Assembly: GCA_002314325.1 (NCBI GenBank)
Contig: DCFC01000005.1
Location: 1-6,582, forward strand
Source of the DNA: Megamonas hypermegale
GTDB lineage: Bacteria > Bacillota > Negativicutes > Selenomonadales > Selenomonadaceae
DNA length: 6,582 nucleotides
Direction: 5' to 3'
Position numbers and translations under genes: made by a program. Below the pieces are notes generated by a model. The model was given only the letters and a program-made list of their open reading frames with translations. It made no database searches and had not been told where the DNA came from. Below are positions 6,441 to 6,582 of the stretch, one piece after another (positions within the stretch are counted from its first letter, which is position 1; the number at the start of each line of letters is the position of its first letter).

Positions 6441-6582
6441 CCATGTTAGAGATTTTCACGGTAGCTTTAGCTATTAAAAATAAAATTTATTAGATGTGTC
6501 TTTAGTTCAAATGTTTGAGCGAAGCGAGTTTTTGAACGTTACAGCTAATAAATTTTATTTTTAAAGTGAAAATCTCTTATGG
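6441..6582. repeat. large nested inverted repeat (about 142 bases, MITE-like or structured RNA)
   Basis: The two halves pair along most of their length. CCAT (6441-6444) pairs with ATGG (6579-6582); 6448-6459 with 6566-6577 (12 bp perfect); 6474-6493 with 6545-6564 (20 bp perfect); 6495-6498 with 6540-6543 (one G-T pair); GTTCAAA (6505-6511) with TTTGAAC (6531-6537). The apex contains the mirror-symmetric GAGCGAAGCGAG (6517-6528). The left arm has an extra small hairpin, TAGCT-TT-AGCTA (6462-6473), with no partner on the right. No coding capacity is seen. The palindrome ends at the window edge, so target-site duplications cannot be checked. It could be a miniature transposable element, a dispersed palindromic repeat or a structured RNA. 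Confidence 0.65.

Noticed and set aside
6441..6582. Integron attC site or CRISPR-like repeat
   Set aside because: There are no spaced direct repeats, no convincing attC core-site pair and no integrase or Cas gene. The structure is a single nested palindrome.

Overview
The window reads as a compact sugar-utilisation locus from a diderm Firmicute, most likely a member of the Negativicutes (Selenomonadales; something like Megamonas, Selenomonas or Mitsuokella). The best evidence is the last gene. It encodes an outer-membrane beta-barrel porin with a signal peptide, an N-terminal S-layer-homology (SLH) domain and a C-terminal phenylalanine, an architecture characteristic of that group. AT-rich spacers around moderately GC-rich genes and strong Shine-Dalgarno sites also fit. 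The genus is an inference, not something read directly.

Layout. Positions 1-40 hold a palindromic repeat. An AraC-type regulator lies on the minus strand (49-849). A 275-base AT-rich divergent intergenic region (850-1124) follows, with a good minus-strand promoter, a weak plus-strand promoter candidate and a possible operator. Three plus-strand genes then form one tight unit: a LacY-family sugar:proton symporter (1125-2396), a cytoplasmic family 35 glycoside hydrolase (about 2415-4748) and the SLH porin (4779-6203). No terminator is visible between them. After the porin there is no convincing gene. This stretch (6204-6582) holds a second, inverted copy of the palindromic repeat (6217-6260), a tract that looks like dispersed repeat sequence (6261-6440), and a strongly self-complementary element of about 142 bases that runs to the end of the window (6441-6582).

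How the genes fit together (inference). The porin lets a di- or oligosaccharide cross the outer membrane, the symporter drives it across the inner membrane with protons, and the GH35 enzyme hydrolyses it in the cytoplasm. The divergent AraC protein probably senses the sugar and activates the operon. A beta-galactoside is the default substrate guess. However, the GH35 belongs to a poorly characterised branch and the symporter mixes LacY-like and sucrose-permease-like features, so the true substrate is open.

No rRNA, tRNA, CRISPR array, transposase or recognisable defence system was seen. The less ordinary signals are the flanking inverted palindromes with compensatory length changes, the long terminal palindrome, the changed charge network of the symporter, and an outer-membrane porin built into a sugar operon.
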